NCBI GenBank assembly: GCA_002254745.1
Contig: NJED01000025.1
Location: 1-6,779, forward strand
DNA length: 6,779 bases
Origin: Desulfurococcales archaeon ex4484_217_1
GTDB lineage: Archaea; Thermoproteota; Thermoprotei_A; EX4484-217-1
Direction: 5' to 3'
The position numbers and the translations under genes were made by a program. Positions 6,107 through 6,779 of this stretch are shown here, in pieces (positions within the stretch are counted from its first letter, which is position 1; the number at the start of each line of letters is the position of its first letter). The notes beneath the pieces were generated by a model. That model ran no database searches and was not told the DNA's origin. It saw only the letters and a list, made by a program, of their open reading frames with translations.

Positions 6107-6779
6107 ATTTTATCTCTCCTCCTTATGATTTCATCAAGAAGCATTGTCTTTTTCTTTCCTGTTCTCGCATCTATTATGGTAAGCCTATCATTACATGTTA
6201 AGCATGGATCTATGCTTACAATTATTTGAGGTGCATCAGCTAATTTATCACCTATGAGCATAGGCTTAGTTGAGGGTAGATTTACGAATGTTGGTGTTCT
6301 CAATTTCACCCTTTCTGGAACATTGGTGTAATTTGACCTAATATAGTATATTAGCTCCCCTCTTGGCGCCTCGGTTCTGCCAATATCCTCATTTGGTCTA
6401 GGAACAGTTAACTCAGCCATTAAAGGTCCTTCAGGTAAGTTTTTGATAGCCTGCCTCACTATCTTTATGGATTCTAAGGTCTCTCTAAGCCTTACCATAA
6501 TCCTAGCATAAACATCGCATGTATCTTCGACGCATACTTCGAAGTCGAAATCTTCGTAGTTTATGTGTGGATCAGCTCTCCTAATATCCTCCTCTATTCC
6601 TGAGGCTCTAGCTGTAGGTCCAACAACACAGTATTTCCTAGCTTCTTCCTTAGTTAAAACACCTACCTCCTTCGTTCTAGCCTTTATTGTCGGGTCTTCC
6701 TTAACCGCTCTAATAAGGTATTTTGTTCCCTTCTCAACTTTATCTAGTTTTTCAAGAATGTACTTACCCATTTCCGGTG
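6100..6779 (-). CDS. Group 4 [NiFe]-hydrogenase catalytic large subunit (HycE/EchE/MbhL-like), C-terminal part
   Basis: Catalytic subunit that interconverts protons and H2 at the Ni-Fe centre. The frame is open to the window edge, so the N-terminal part with the first CxxC motif is not seen. The visible part has GPTARASGIEEDIR, EAPRGELIYYI, RVKLRTPTFVNL and, decisively, IDPCLTCNDR, whose two cysteines ligate nickel; complex I NuoD-type relatives lack these. After that arginine come 27 further residues (LTIIDARTGKKK to the final W), resembling the E. coli HycE extension that the protease HycI removes during maturation. It therefore needs the Hyp proteins and an endopeptidase. It overlaps the NuoH-like gene by 7 bases. 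The ATG at 6771 is only an internal methionine; the codons before it (Pro-Glu) continue the frame. Confidence 0.95.
   Translation of the reverse strand, partial: PEMGKYILEKLDKVEKGTKYLIRAVKEDPTIKARTKEVGVLTKEEARKYCVVGPTARASGIEEDIRRADPHINYEDFDFEVCVEDTCDVYARIMVRLRETLESIKIVRQAIKNLPEGPLMAELTVPRPNEDIGRTEAPRGELIYYIRSNYTNVPERVKLRTPTFVNLPSTKPMLIGDKLADAPQIIVSIDPCLTCNDRLTIIDARTGKKKTMLLDEIIRRRDKIW
6116..6122 (-). promoter_or_regulatory. Ribosome binding site of NuoH-like subunit gene
   Basis: GGAGGAG on the minus strand, 9 bases before the ATG at 6106 and inside the last codons of the large-subunit gene. It supports translational linkage of the two genes. Confidence 0.7.

Noticed and set aside
4150..6779. 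Complex I / NADH or F420H2 dehydrogenase module instead of hydrogenase
   Set aside because: The large subunit has the nickel-binding DPCxxC motif and a cleavable-type tail, which NuoD-type proteins lack, and the locus adjoins hyp maturation genes.

Overview
The window looks like chromosomal DNA from an archaeon, most likely a thermophilic member of the Thermoproteota. Pointers are the AT-rich sequence, arginine codons that are mostly AGA/AGG with frequent ATA for isoleucine, strong GGAGG/GAGGTGA-type ribosome sites, TATA-like boxes instead of bacterial -35/-10 elements, and a [NiFe]-hydrogenase of the membrane-bound energy-converting (group 4) type. The lineage is an inference from style, not from a marker gene.

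The left part (1-4143) is a hydrogenase maturation block whose genes alternate in direction: hypF (minus, running off the left edge), hypC (plus), a small PspC-domain membrane protein (minus), hypE (minus, adjoining or overlapping the PspC gene) and hypD (plus). Two divergent promoter regions (about 1082-1152 and 2880-2976) and one convergent gap (1387-1446) separate them. HypF and HypE make the cyanide ligand from carbamoyl phosphate; HypC and HypD assemble and carry the Fe(CN)2CO unit. hypA, hypB and a maturation endopeptidase are not in the window.

The right part (4150-6779) is the 3' end of a minus-strand hydrogenase operon, in transcription order: catalytic large subunit (5' end outside the window), NuoH/HycD-type membrane subunit, HycF-type two-cluster ferredoxin subunit with an extra zinc-ribbon-like tail, and the NuoB/HycG-type small subunit. 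Genes overlap or are 2 bp apart, each with its own ribosome site inside the preceding gene. The large subunit keeps the nickel-binding DPCxxC motif and a HycE-like C-terminal extension, so this is a true [NiFe]-hydrogenase needing the Hyp proteins next door and a protease.

The main oddity is hypF. Its reading frame breaks at about 325-345 inside the YrdC-like domain and resumes in another frame; the conserved LRxRKxRPxKP stretch is absent at the junction, so this is a small internal deletion plus frameshift (a real mutation or an assembly fault), not a single-base error. I see no mobile element, CRISPR array, tRNA or rRNA, and no wholly new system. Other points of interest are a three-half-site element at the hypF/hypC divergent promoter and the PspC gene coupled to hypE.
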